DNA from: Chrysomallon squamiferum
Lineage: Eukaryota > Mollusca > Gastropoda > Neomphalida > Peltospiridae
Assembly (NCBI GenBank): GCA_012295275.1
Contig: CM022676.1
Span: 9,763,586-9,827,585 of the forward strand
Reading direction: 5' to 3'
Length of the DNA stretch: 64,000 nt
Shown here: one piece after another, positions 55,242 through 64,000 of the stretch
How the letters are laid out: the number at the start of each line of letters is the position of its first letter
Numbering within the stretch: the first letter of the stretch is position 1
Position numbers and translations under genes: made by a program
Notes under the pieces: generated by a model
The model's input: the letters and a program-made list of their open reading frames with translations, nothing else
Told to the model about the DNA's origin: nothing
Databases searched by the model: none

Positions 55242-55287
55242 CTAGAAAAAAATAAAAATAAAAATAAAAATAATAATAATAATAATA

Positions 55288-55331
<44 letters not shown>

Positions 55332-55458
55332 AATAATAATGATGATGATAATAGTAATAATGATGTCAATGATGATGCTGATTAATAGCGTAGGTTATAG
55401 TGATAACTGCGATAACGATTAAGATAATAATAATAATAAAAGAAGAAGATAACAACAA

Positions 55459-55509
<51 letters not shown>

Positions 55510-55616
55510 ATTATCCAGCTATTAAACAAAAACAACTAACCAATCAAACAACCAACCGCAGTCGGCAACCATTTGAAGAGTGGGCCAAGATATTAAATGT
55601 ATTATACACATACACC

Positions 55617-55689
<73 letters not shown>

Positions 55690-56334
55690 CTGTATAGACA
55701 AAACAGTAGTATATGAGAACACACACACATACATACATACATACATACATACATTATTTTTTCTACAAAAATCTGTCATGAGATATCATCTGCTGCCATT
55801 ATGGCAGGAAAAATTAATATACCACATGTTTCACAAATTATATGTTTTAAAAAAAAAAAAAAAAAACATGGTCTACTTGAAATCATTGTTGGTAGATTCA
55901 CTCTGTGAACTTTACAGGAAAAAACCCCAGAGAGAACTGCGCAGGACAGGAAACTGTGGTAAACAACACGCTGACGCTTTTACCCAACACTTGGTTGCTA
56001 AGCAGTGACAGTGATGACGTAACGTTTACTACTTACCTGTAGCGTAACTCATGACCAGTCCTATGAAGACTGTTGATATGATTCCAAGTGCGCTGAACCA
56101 CAGATAGGATAAACCATAGAGCTTCTCCATACCTTGTCTGAAAACGTGTTATTATCATCATCATCATCATTATCATTATCATTGTTATTATTATTACTAC
56201 TAAAACTACTACTACCACTACTGCTACTACTATTGTTGTTGTTGTTGTCTTTATTATCGTCACCAATCATCATTATTATTATTACCATTATTATTATTAT
56301 TATGATTATCATTATTATTACTATCATTATTATG

Positions 56335-56397
<63 letters not shown>

Positions 56398-58599
56398 ACA
56401 ACAGGTTTCTTTCTAGGGGCTACAGATTCTAAAGACACTGAAGATAAATTTCAGTTACGAATATCTGATGGATTTTCAAGCGCATCTGTAACACTATGAA
56501 TAAATAATATGGTCTAATAAAAATTGTTATATATTTAAAACTGTTATTATTTAACAGTTTTAGATAAACAAAGTATAATGATAAAACAATATTGTTAAAA
56601 AGGCAAAAAACAGCAGAATGTTGCCATTTTTCCTTCTTCACAACAGGAGTCATAACGTCATCACGTACATGACAATATAATAGTTACATTATTACAAGAT
56701 GACGTCATTGAAAAATGGCGGTGTCTGTGACTCTTGAGTTACTGATTTACTGTTGCTCATAGTTATTATTTAAATCTGGACTGCGAAAAGTGGAAATAAT
56801 AATAATAATAATATAACTTATAAAATATTTCTTCTTATCACAAAAGGTTCACTTTAAGAAATTATTTATACAATTTAATACAAACAAAATCTAATCAAAG
56901 CTTAATAACAAAAATAAACGAAAAAAAAAAGAAAAAAAAAAAGAACTCACAGTCTGGCAGGATCACTTGGTGACAAGGTTGTCATGGCAGTCGTTGCCAT
57001 GGTATTCACGGTGGTGGTTGTTGATAAGGAGACATTTGAAGTGATGTTACATCCATCACTGGACGTTGGTAGTCTGAAATCTAGAGGCGTGGTCAGATAG
57101 GCACCCACACTTAGCCACAGGGCGAATCCAAGTCCACACACACCCCCTATCAGTGTACCCTGAAAATAATGACGTCATCATGATCATCATCGTCGTCATC
57201 AATAATAAAAATAAAGAACTATGTTGTTGTTGTTGTTATTATTGTTATTGTTATTGTTAATTGTATTATTATTATTATTATTGTTGTTGTTGTTGTTGTT
57301 GTTGTAACTTATTATTTTGTGATGTCATGACATTTCAGATTGAATGGTATTTTCATTAGTATATAAAATGCTGGCGAAAACCGCATGAAAGAAATGTTTG
57401 TACTCACGATCCAGTTAGTACCAGAAAAACACGCTCCAAGAATAAAAATCCCAACTAAAGGTGCGCCAATCGCTCCATTCAGTGTCAGTGAGGCCTGAGT
57501 AGGGCAACAGGAAAAAAAATAATAATAAAAAAAATAAAACGTATATAAAAGCAAATTCATAAAGAAAAAAGTACAAGAAAAGCAAATAAGTAACTCGGTA
57601 AATAAATAAATTAATAAAATTTACGGACCTGTAAAACTGTTCCTCCAAGCTGCGCCACTAGAAAAGCCAGACCCACTCCTAAGCATCCATAGCAAGCAGC
57701 TAAATATAAACATATCTAACAAATAAAACACGTGCACACAATAACGTAATCAGAGGATCGTCTTTTTTGATACAAAGCAAGATGATCTGCCTGCCAGTTA
57801 TTACATCAAGTACAATGGTTTGCTTTATTACATCCATGGGAAGGTTCATATGTTAAGAAACCTTCCTGCTAATTCATATTATATCCTATCAAAATTAACA
57901 AGTTGCCACTCTGATTTATTCTTTGAACGAAGTCTATAATTATGAAGATATATAAATATATATATATATATATATAATTTGTTTGTTTTCAGTTAATTTT
58001 CATCGTGTCAATCGCTGTTGTTTAGAAGTCATTTAAAGGGAACAAACTCTTCCTTGCATGTAAATTCCATAAATTCATGTAAAGGGAGACAACTGCTGAC
58101 TTACCCAACACTTTAGTTATGACGGTGGCTCTGGCGTCCGGAATGTGAGAAAAACGAATTTTAAGGAAATCTTCCCACGTGACTGCTGCTAATGAGTTTA
58201 GCATCGACGAAACAGAGCTATATATATATATATATATATAAGTAAGTAAATAAATAAATAAAATACAGATATATAAATACAATAGTTGGTAATCTACTCA
58301 AACATTAACTATAAACAAAAAATTTAAAAAAATATCCCTCCCCAAAAGAAATCCCAGTCAATCGGCAAATAATAAAACAGTTCGTATCACTGTTACTCTC
58401 ATCTGAACATCAGCGTCATCATTACTACAATCATTTTGTTATAACAGTTCTTAATAATATTATTATCATTGTCATCATCGTCATAATTACTATTATTATT
58501 ATCATCATGACTATCATCATCATCATGATCATCGTATTATCACTGTCATTGTTGTTCTCGTCGTTATTATTATTATCATCATCATCATCATAATAATTA

Positions 58600-58652
<53 letters not shown>

Positions 58653-61600
58653 CCTCAGTGCTCCACTAAATAATGACGCAACGAACAAACCCGGAAGACC
58701 AGGAAAATGGCCGAGGATGTCGATGACGAAGAAGGGAAGCAACTACAGAAAATAAACATGATAGTAAAATATTAATGTTAGTATCCAAACACGTTAATAA
58801 CTAAGTGATTAAATTATATAATAAATATGTGTAAGGTTTTGAAAACAATAATTAAAGAAAAGTAAATAATAAATCAGAAAATGAAGTAATGCAGTGTATA
58901 CAGTCAGGTCTAGTGTGTACGTAATATTAAGGTACGCCAGAATGAGACTCTGACGTCATGGCATTTTCGTCTGCCAAAAGCAGTGATCCAATTTCTGTTC
59001 ATCGGCAACTGTTTATGCGTTGCATTAACTCGCTGTAGTTTAATAAACGGACAGAGAGAAACATTTTATGACTTATTCGACACATTGCCCAGGAGTGTCA
59101 TACTCGTTTCGTTTTCATTCCAAGTAGATCTTTGAATAGGAAATCAAAAGGAAAAAATAGTGCTTCAAAAAGCAGACGATCTTTTCCCCGAGTTTTTCTT
59201 GAAGTCCTATCAGTGTTTTAGCGATTTTTTTATCAGCATGTCAAATTTTGTGTCGTTTGGGTGGAGAGTCGATGCTTTTTTCTAAATAAGAAAAAAAAAC
59301 TCTGTTACTGCTGTTACTGCTGATAGCGAGCTAGGATATATGCGACTGAAACTTTCACCTCGCCTGAAGATGTTAGTTGACGTTGTGTCGAAATGGACCG
59401 TGTATTACTCCTTCATTTTAAAACTGGAAACTTCGCTGTTAACCAATCAACAATTCAGAGAGTAAATACTGCAAGGAACAAACTAGTCATCTCAGTCCCT
59501 TTGCTTCTGTTGCCAGCTCAAGTAGGTCAGTATTAAAATCTGTAGTAGCAAGGAAGGGTTTTCTTTTCGGGGAAAGATTACGTAGCTGTAAATACTGTTC
59601 AGCAAATGAACAAATTTTTTTCAAAGCTGGAATCCCAAGAGATAAGCCATCTTTTTTTTTTTTTAATGAAAATAAACTACTGAGTGGTATCAACCCTCGC
59701 TGCAGAAGAAATCAACACGTTCAGGATTAATTTTCCATCGAAAAATTATTTTCGCAATTCCTAAATATGGGGGCAGTGACTTCTTGTAATGAAAGGGCCT
59801 TCAAAGCAGTCTCCCGAAGGACTTTAAAAATGACGTCACTTTCACAGACATGCATGGACTCCGTTTGATTGGAGAACTATTGACGGGTCCCGTGGTTGAA
59901 GATGTTTTATTCATCCGTAGATGGACCGGTCAGATATGGTGAAGTCATCGGAGCTCTAAAGAATACGTTTGATGCACGCGCTGATGCTACGTCTCTGCTG
60001 AATAGAGAAATTCATTTCTCTTTTGAAATGTAATTCATCCCCCAGTGTAAAAAATCTATCACTTCTGCACGTCTCAAGGAAAATCGGCTCATAGAGATGT
60101 TTTTGTGATGTCTTCATGCTATAATAGGTGTTAGAGAGATAATACAGATGGCTATTATAAAATAAATAAATAAATAAATAAATAAATAAAATCCTGCAGC
60201 CTAACTAATTGAGATGACAAAAACTAGTAACATTGCGTAACATTTGTGCGGAACAAATCGTTGGCATGCTCAGTCTGTAAAGTAACGTTTTCCCAGCGTC
60301 TGTCGGTTACCTTGACAACACGATCCGAGCAGACGAGAGGAAATTATAAACTGGGCTGTGGGGAAAATAAAAGCAAGAAATAAAAGAGAGACGAAACGCA
60401 GAAGGCCTGCTGATGTGAAAAATAGAATTATTAAAGAGGAAGGAATCATTTTAAAAAGCAAGAAAAGAAAAGAAAGAAAAAGAAACGAGAAGAAAAAAGA
60501 AAGTTGAAACTACGCTAGAAAGTCTGAAAACTGAAGACTGTGTCAGTGCTTCCTGAATTGTAAAAAAATGATGACCTGTTAGACCATGATTTTCGATATA
60601 TAATTTTGATTTGTATAAAAACTAGTAACTTGAAATTTGCTGGTGGGGGATAATAATAATAATAATAAAACAACAACAAACAAACATATATATATGATAT
60701 TTATGTATGTGTTTGTTTTGTTCATATGTGTGTAAGTCATTGCATGTGCCTGTTGTATGTATGTGCGTACACAAGTAATATTTATCCATATAGTTAACGA
60801 AGACAATAATAAATAATAGACCTGGTTCGGGTTGGATATTTTCTTGGTTTGAAGAGGATCACACTCGGCGTAGTACGCATAAAGAGCCAGTCCAGTAACT
60901 GAGCACAGCGTGATCAGTATAAACATGCCGGGGACATTGCACAGTAGTGACCTGCGAAAAAAACCCAGATAAATATACATAGGTGTGTACGTGAGATTAC
61001 AGTCATATACACACACACACGCACCCTTAAACGTAATGTCCCTGTATCTCTCCTTCTGTCTCCGTCATATCTCTCTCTCTCTGTCTGTCTGTCTCCCTCT
61101 GTCTGTCTGTCTCTCTCTGTCTGTCTCTGTCTGTCTCTCTCTGTCTCTCTCTCTATGTCTGTCTCTCTCTCTGTCTCTCTCTCTCTGTCTGTCTGTCTCT
61201 CTCTATCTCTCTCTCTGTCTCTCTCTTAATAGTATATTACTATTATTACAAAATTGATTTTATTTCATCACCATTATCACTGCCTTCGCCATCATTTTCA
61301 CCACTGCAATGACGTCATCATCACTAGTCAATTATGTTTATTAGGAGTACAATAACTTTCAACTATTCCTATCATCATTATCATTATCATCATCGTCATT
61401 ATTATAATCCTCATGTATATAGTTCTACAGTATCTTTAATCAAGACAACCATTATTATCAATCATCATCATCATCGCTATAATCATCATTATCATCCTAA
61501 TCATCATCACACCCATCATCCAGTCACTCTCACATCACCATCATCTTTCACATACACATTTTTTATACATATATATATATATATACAATTAATCGACGCA

Positions 61601-62533
61601 GTACATATATACACGTCAAAAATGAGAGAAGAAACCCGCCTAGGCTACTCCTTTTTGTATATATTAACTGCAGGACAGTACGTACCATCTAGCGTGTTTC
61701 AGGGACTTCGTTGAGGCAAATCTTTGAACCATCTGCTGGTCTACAGTGTACGGTGGCAACCACACGAAGTAAATACCAACAATCAGAGTCCAGAACGTGT
61801 GACGTATGTGTGGGTCGGTGTTAAAGCTTTCAAATAGATAAATAAATATGTATGTATGTATGTAAGTAAGTAAGTAAGTAAGTAAAGTAAGTAAGTAAGT
61901 AAATAAATAGATAGATAAAAAAAAACTACCAGAGATAAATATGTATGTATCGTGTTAAAGTAAATAATAAATAAATAAATAAATAACACAATTAAAAAAT
62001 AAAAATAAAAAGAAAGAAAAAAAAAGTAATAAAAACAAAAAAAAAAAAAAGAAAGAAAGAAAACCCAATAAAACAACAACCAAAAATGAAAACAATGACA
62101 ACATCAGCAATAATAATAATAATAGTAATAATAATAATAAAACAACGACATGCTGCTACTACTAGTAGTACAGATTCTAGAACAACATCTACTACTGCTA
62201 CAATTTGTTACATCTACAGTTACTAACATTAATAAAACTCATAATAATAGCAGATGTAGTTGTAGTTGTAGTAGCAGAAGCAGCAGCAGTAGCAGTTGTA
62301 GTAGTAATATCGTACCGACAATAATAGAACTATTAAAACTAGTGACAGTTGTAATAATACTGACTACAACAACACCACCACAACAACAACAAACAAATAT
62401 TAAAAAAATACGTAACTTACTCTAAAAATGATATACGTCCGCCTTTTTGACAAATACGCCACACTTCTGAAATCCCTCCGACTTTTATACACGCCTTAAA
62501 ATAATAATTATATATTTAAATTATCTCCCCTTC

Positions 62534-62574
<41 letters not shown>

Positions 62575-63437
62575 CTGGATGCTAAAAACTAATAAATTAA
62601 TGAATGAATGAACAATGAATCAATGAATAAATTAATAACGAAAGTAATAAATAAATATATAATTAAATCGGTAGGAAATAAAATGATGTAAATGTATTAT
62701 TTTCGCCCGAATGGTGAAATTGCTGATGGGTGGGGTGGGGATTTTATCGATGGTTTTAATTATTTTTATTTTTTACGTTTTATAGACGTTTGTGAAACAG
62801 AAATATTTACAAACCTGTATTAAAATGGCTAGCATACCAGCAACCATGACAAGAGTTTGAAAAACATCAGTCCAAATTACTGCTTTCATACCGCCCTAGA
62901 TAAATAAATAAATAAATACGAAAATAAATAAATAAATTAAGAAAGAATGAATGAAAGAAAAAAAGAACGAAACAAAAATCAATGAAGAAAAAATATACAC
63001 GTACATAAATATGTAAAGAAACAAATAAAACAAAAACAATAAATGAACAAATAAATAAATAAATATCGGAAGAAAGAATGAAACAACAACAATATAAATA
63101 AACAAACAAACAAACAGAGTCAGACAAAAATGCCTGTTTAAATAATTAATAATAAAATATTTCTCATTATCCTGGTATTGTTTAAACAGTAATAATATTA
63201 ATTATCAAAGTTTTAAACACTAAAACGTTAAAAGTATAAAAACAACAATCGCCAAATAAAAAACAAACAAACAAACAACTCCAACCATCACTATAATAGC
63301 CCACACTGGAAAATCAGTTACTGAAAATAAGTAAACAGTAAGTAAGTAAAACGTTAATGTAAAAAAAAAAAATAGTGTAAAAAGTAAGTAAATAAATAAT
63401 AAATAAATAAAAAATAAATAAATAAAAAAGTTAGAAA

Positions 63438-63491
<54 letters not shown>

Positions 63492-63524
63492 AAAAAATAA
63501 AAAAATATATAAATATAGATATAA

Positions 63525-63592
<68 letters not shown>

Positions 63593-63979
63593 GTAGGTAG
63601 ACAGACAGATGGCTAGATATAAAAACGAAACAAAAAAAAAAAAAACACAAAAGAATAATAAATAAAATAAAAAAATAAATAACAAGGTAAAAAAAAAAAA
63701 TAAAATAAAATAAAAATAAAAATAAAAAAAAAAATAAATAAAAAAAAAGAAATAAAACTAATAATTAAAAAAGAAAAAAAAAAGAAAGAAACAAAACAAC
63801 AACAACAAAAAAAACCCGGATAACAACTAAAATAAACAAATAAATACAACGGAAACTAATCTTTACTTATTTACATTATGAACATAACACACGATCCCAA
63901 TAATCATTTCTACTTTTACATTCTTACCTGCACTTAAAGCTGTGGAAGGACCGTACAGAACTATCCCCATACCAACTGA
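55066..63979 (-). CDS. SLC5 sodium-coupled solute transporter (SMCT/SMVT-like), 5' end outside window
   Basis: Gene-level entry. Thirteen minus-strand exons in order: 63928-63979, about 63271-63320, 62815-62895, 62421-62494, 61686-61826, 60822-60951, 58654-58742, 58105-58217, 57629-57699, 57408-57494, 56951-57159, 56037-56137, 55066-55241. Every junction but one keeps the frame with GT-AG sites, about 455 codons. Diagnostic segments: GGMKAVIWTDVFQ, RHTFWT, DPHIRHTFW, GLPGLFVASLFSGALS, SVSSMLNSLAAVTWEDF. These are hallmarks of the SLC5 subgroup containing SMCT1/2, SMVT and NIS: plasma-membrane transporters that couple Na+ entry to uptake of monocarboxylates, biotin/pantothenate or iodide. The substrate cannot be assigned from sequence. 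Relatives are around 600 aa, so roughly 150 N-terminal residues lie off the right edge. The gene is convergent with the receptor. Confidence 0.9.
55244..55515. repeat. AAT, GAT and AAAT tracts
   Basis: AAAAT, AATAAT, GATGAT and AAAT runs directly upstream (in gene sense) of the SLC5 terminal exon acceptor. Confidence 0.9.
55610..55915. repeat. Dispersed repeat, copy 2
   Basis: CT run 55619-55685, then GATATCATCTGCTGCCATTA, AAAAATTAATATACCACATG, a poly-A and CTACTTGAAATCATTGTTGG, matching 39670-40045. Confidence 0.8.
56037..56137 (-). CDS. SLC5 exon: last membrane helix
   Basis: 101 nt, acceptor CGTTTTCAG, donor GTAAGT, phase 2 in and phase 1 out. Encodes QGMEKLYGLSYLWFSALG and a following helix (STVFIGLVMSYA), matching the L-Y-x-L-S-Y-L-x-(F/Y)-S segment and last helix of the family. 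Confidence 0.9.
56150..56400. repeat. TCA, TTA, ACT and GCT trinucleotide tracts
   Basis: Mixed trinucleotide repeats between the inverted exon copy and the TM exon; the poly-V/poly-T frames are artefacts. Confidence 0.85.
56417..56499 (+). pseudogene. Inverted partial copy of the SLC5 C-terminal exon
   Basis: On the plus strand, acceptor-like TTTCTTTCTAG ends at 56416. The next 83 nt, read in the same phase as the terminal exon, give GATDSKDTEDKFQLRI then a divergent tail and TGA at 56497-56499. Against the authentic exon (GATDSKDVDDKFQLRI) most differences in the first 50 nt are synonymous or conservative. It sits antisense inside the intron between exons 56951-57159 and 56037-56137, so it cannot be spliced into this transcript. 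It could be an inverted-duplication remnant or the last exon of an otherwise absent plus-strand paralogue. AATAAA follows immediately at about 56499-56504. Confidence 0.75.
56505..56945. other. SLC5 intron DNA
   Basis: Unique AT-rich DNA with poly-A near 56920-56941. TGACGTCA-like elements (ATGACGTCAT at about 56700) occur here as at 57169 and 61310; possibly chance or a repeat. Confidence 0.4.
56951..57159 (-). CDS. SLC5 exon: TM helix plus glycosylatable extracellular loop
   Basis: 209 nt, acceptor TTATTTTCAG, donor GTGAGT, phase 0 in and phase 2 out. GTLIGGVCGLGFALWLSVGA is a membrane helix (L-W-x-x-x-G-A typical); the Ser/Thr-rich loop that follows carries sequons N-I-T and N-V-S, as in the loop before the last helix of SMCT relatives. 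The Thr run (STTTTV) is low complexity. Confidence 0.92.
57408..57494 (-). CDS. SLC5 exon: ASLTLNGAIGAPLVGIF
   Basis: 87 nt, 29 codons, phase 0 at both ends, acceptor CTACTCAG, donor GTGAGT. The helix G-x-x-G-A-P-L-V-G-I-F-I-L-G matches the G-G-P-L-L-G-x-F-x-L-G segment of SMCT/SMVT; FSGTNWI leads to the next helix. Confidence 0.92.
57629..57699 (-). CDS. SLC5 exon: ACYGCLGVGLAFLVAQLGG
   Basis: 71 nt, phase 1 in (completing Ala) and phase 0 out, acceptor TATATTTAG, donor GTCCGT. The small-residue-rich helix ending QLGGTVLQ corresponds to the LGG-x-LQ segment of relatives. Confidence 0.9.
58105..58217 (-). CDS. SLC5 exon: SVSSMLNSLAAVTWEDFLK
   Basis: 113 nt, donor GTAAGT, acceptor AG inside a TA microsatellite (TATATATAG). 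The conserved S-S-x-x-N-(A/S)-LAAVT-x-ED motif lies in the SLC5 substrate and Na+ coupling core. A TA repeat as splice-acceptor context is unusual, with no polypyrimidine tract. Confidence 0.93.
58654..58742 (-). CDS. SLC5 exon: LLPFFVIDILGHFPGLPGLF
   Basis: 89 nt, acceptor TTCTGTAG, donor GTATAA, phase 0 in and phase 2 out. PGLPGLFVASLFSGALS aligns closely with the PGLPGLFVA-x-x-x-S-G-T-L-S motif of SMCT/SMVT. Confidence 0.93.
58743..60821. other. Largest SLC5 intron, with a non-repetitive section
   Basis: About 58980-60130 is balanced, non-repetitive DNA unlike other introns, with short open frames on both strands. CCTGAAGATG followed 14 bp later by TGTCGAAA (about 59364-59392) resembles a motif seen near the ends of some transposable elements. 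Treated as a probable mobile-element relic of unknown type. Confidence 0.35.
59902..60033 (+). CDS. Short ORF, 43 aa, possible mobile-element relic
   Basis: ATG to TAA, antisense to the SLC5 intron. The peptide contains PVRYGEVIGALKNTFDARAD, of ordinary amino-acid composition rather than repeat-like. I do not recognise the product. It could be a fragment of a retrotransposon protein or chance. Confidence 0.2.
   Translation: MFYSSVDGPVRYGEVIGALKNTFDARADATSLLNREIHFSFEM
60822..60951 (-). CDS. SLC5 exon: LLCNVPGMFILITLCSVTG to NPNQ
   Basis: 130 nt, acceptor TTTCGCAG, donor GTCTAT. A membrane helix, then LALYAYYAECDPLQTKKI, matching the Y-x-x-CDP loop of SLC5 transporters, and SNPNQ leading into the next exon. 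Phase 2 in, phase 0 out. Confidence 0.92.
61055..61232. repeat. CT/TCTG tract in SLC5 intron
   Basis: Interrupted CTCTGTCTG DNA, followed by TCATCA-rich DNA 61360-61560. Confidence 0.85.
61686..61826 (-). CDS. SLC5 exon: FNTDPHIRHTFWT to KHAR
   Basis: 141 nt, phase 2 in and phase 2 out, acceptor ATTTGAAAG, donor GTACGT. FNTDPHIRHTFWTLIVG matches the family's F-D-P-x-x-R-H-T-F-W block, followed by QQMVQRFASTKSLKHARW, the intracellular segment equivalent to the NQSQVQRY region of SMCT. Confidence 0.92.
61827..62420. repeat. TAAG, AAAT, AAT and CAG/TAG tracts in SLC5 intron
   Basis: TAAG 61860-61905, AAAT 61965-61985, poly-A 62038-62050, AAT 62110-62140, GTAGCAG-type 62250-62305. Confidence 0.8.
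62421..62494 (-). CDS. SLC5 exon: VGGISEVWRICQKGGRISF
   Basis: 74 nt, phase 0 in and phase 2 out, acceptor ATTTTAAG, donor GTAAGT. Encodes the G-G-x-x-x-V-W loop typical of SMCT/SMVT ahead of the DFNxDP motif, whose Asp codon is split over the next junction. Confidence 0.9.
62530..62572. repeat. Poly-T tract
   Basis: About 34 consecutive T at 62538-62571 between two SLC5 exons. Confidence 0.95.
62815..62895 (-). CDS. SLC5 exon: GGMKAVIWTDVFQ
   Basis: 81 nt, 27 codons, phase 0 at both ends, acceptor TTTATCTAG, donor GTTTGT. GG-x-KAV-x-WTD-x-FQ is among the best conserved motifs of the SLC5 family. The following VMVAGMLAILIQ continues the membrane helix. Confidence 0.92.
63271..63320 (-). CDS. 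SLC5 exon: VTDFPVWAIIVMVGVV, 3' boundary uncertain
   Basis: Acceptor TTATTTTCAG precedes TAACTGATTTTCC; with the G left by the previous exon the frame reads V-T-D-F-P-V-W-A-I-I-V-M-V-G-V-V. The end is unclear: the sequence runs into a GTTT microsatellite (VCLF when translated) with no convincing donor, and about seven residues expected before the GGMKAV exon are not found. Possible causes are a missed microexon, slippage in the microsatellite, or an assembly error. Confidence 0.6.
63345..63850. repeat. Poly-A and GATA microsatellites in SLC5 intron
   Basis: Poly-A of about 50 nt (63440-63489), GATA run 63526-63592, then AAATA/AAAAT DNA. Poly-F, S/I/Y minus-strand frames are artefacts. Confidence 0.95.
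63928..63979 (-). CDS. SLC5 exon: membrane segment SVGMGIVLYGPSTALSA
   Basis: 52 nt between acceptor TTATTTTCAG and donor GTAAGA on the minus strand, phase 0 in and phase 1 out. VLYGPSTALSA matches the VLYAPALAL-type segment of SMCT/SMVT. It is the most 5' exon visible; earlier exons must lie at higher coordinates beyond the window. Confidence 0.85.
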
Positions 63980-64000
63980 CTGAAAATAACAAATATACAT

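Noticed and set aside
56429-56653. 74-aa minus-strand frame as an alternative SLC5 tail exon
   Set aside because: It runs antisense through the inverted exon copy; the match to the authentic tail is on the plus strand, so this frame is a shadow.
63116-63133. 18-nt microexon that could fill the SLC5 gap
   Set aside because: It has AG and GT flanks and keeps the frame, but reads AFLSDS, which does not resemble the expected small-residue/Tyr-Thr segment; the frame that resembles it has no usable donor.

Overview
The window is about 64 kb of a very AT-rich, intron-rich animal genome, most likely a protostome and at a guess a mollusc. The evidence is GT-AG split genes, a nuclear receptor with the ESCKA P-box of the invertebrate HR96/NR1J group, an SLC5-type sodium cotransporter, and an extreme load of simple repeats and minisatellites. 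The species cannot be named from sequence alone. Nearly all long open frames are translations of CT, GT, GA, poly-T or minisatellite DNA and are not genes.

Layout. 1-32.3 kb holds no recognisable coding exon. It contains a series of minisatellite and degenerate tandem arrays (45-bp at 4.4-5.1 kb, 28-bp at 13.7-14.4 kb, about 182-bp at 15.6-16.2 kb, a 2.85-kb 44-bp satellite at 18.0-20.9 kb, others at 22.9-24.5, 29.5-30.0 and 30.2-30.6 kb) separated by T-rich DNA and microsatellites. 32.3-48.3 kb is a plus-strand nuclear receptor gene of three recognised coding exons (32397-32531, 45892-46009, 47279-48342) separated by introns of 13.4 kb and 1.3 kb; it encodes about 438 aa with DNA-binding domain, hinge, ligand-binding domain and AF-2 helix. 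48.3-55.0 kb is its repetitive 3' UTR and an intergenic region with a probable MITE. 55.07-63.98 kb is a minus-strand SLC5 transporter gene (SMCT/SMVT-like), seen as thirteen exons covering roughly the last 455 residues through the stop codon; its 5' end lies beyond the right edge of the window. The two genes are convergent, with about 6.7 kb between stop codons.

Points most worth a second look: (1) an inverted copy of the transporter's C-terminal exon, acceptor AG and open frame included, on the opposite strand inside the transporter's own intron (56417-56499); (2) two decayed tandem copies of the 3' end of the receptor's first zinc-finger exon just downstream in intron 1; (3) a second zinc finger with C-x3-C instead of the canonical C-x5-C; (4) a short upstream ORF whose stop overlaps the receptor start as ATGA; (5) a cluster of nuclear-receptor half-sites in a non-repetitive island of the receptor's intron; (6) a 44-bp satellite with higher-order structure that carries AATAAA in nearly every unit; (7) a convergent pair of CTCF-like motifs near 8.4 kb.

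The two genes have no evident shared pathway. HR96/NR1J receptors are ligand sensors for lipids and xenobiotics, and the transporter probably moves monocarboxylates, vitamins or similar anions with sodium.
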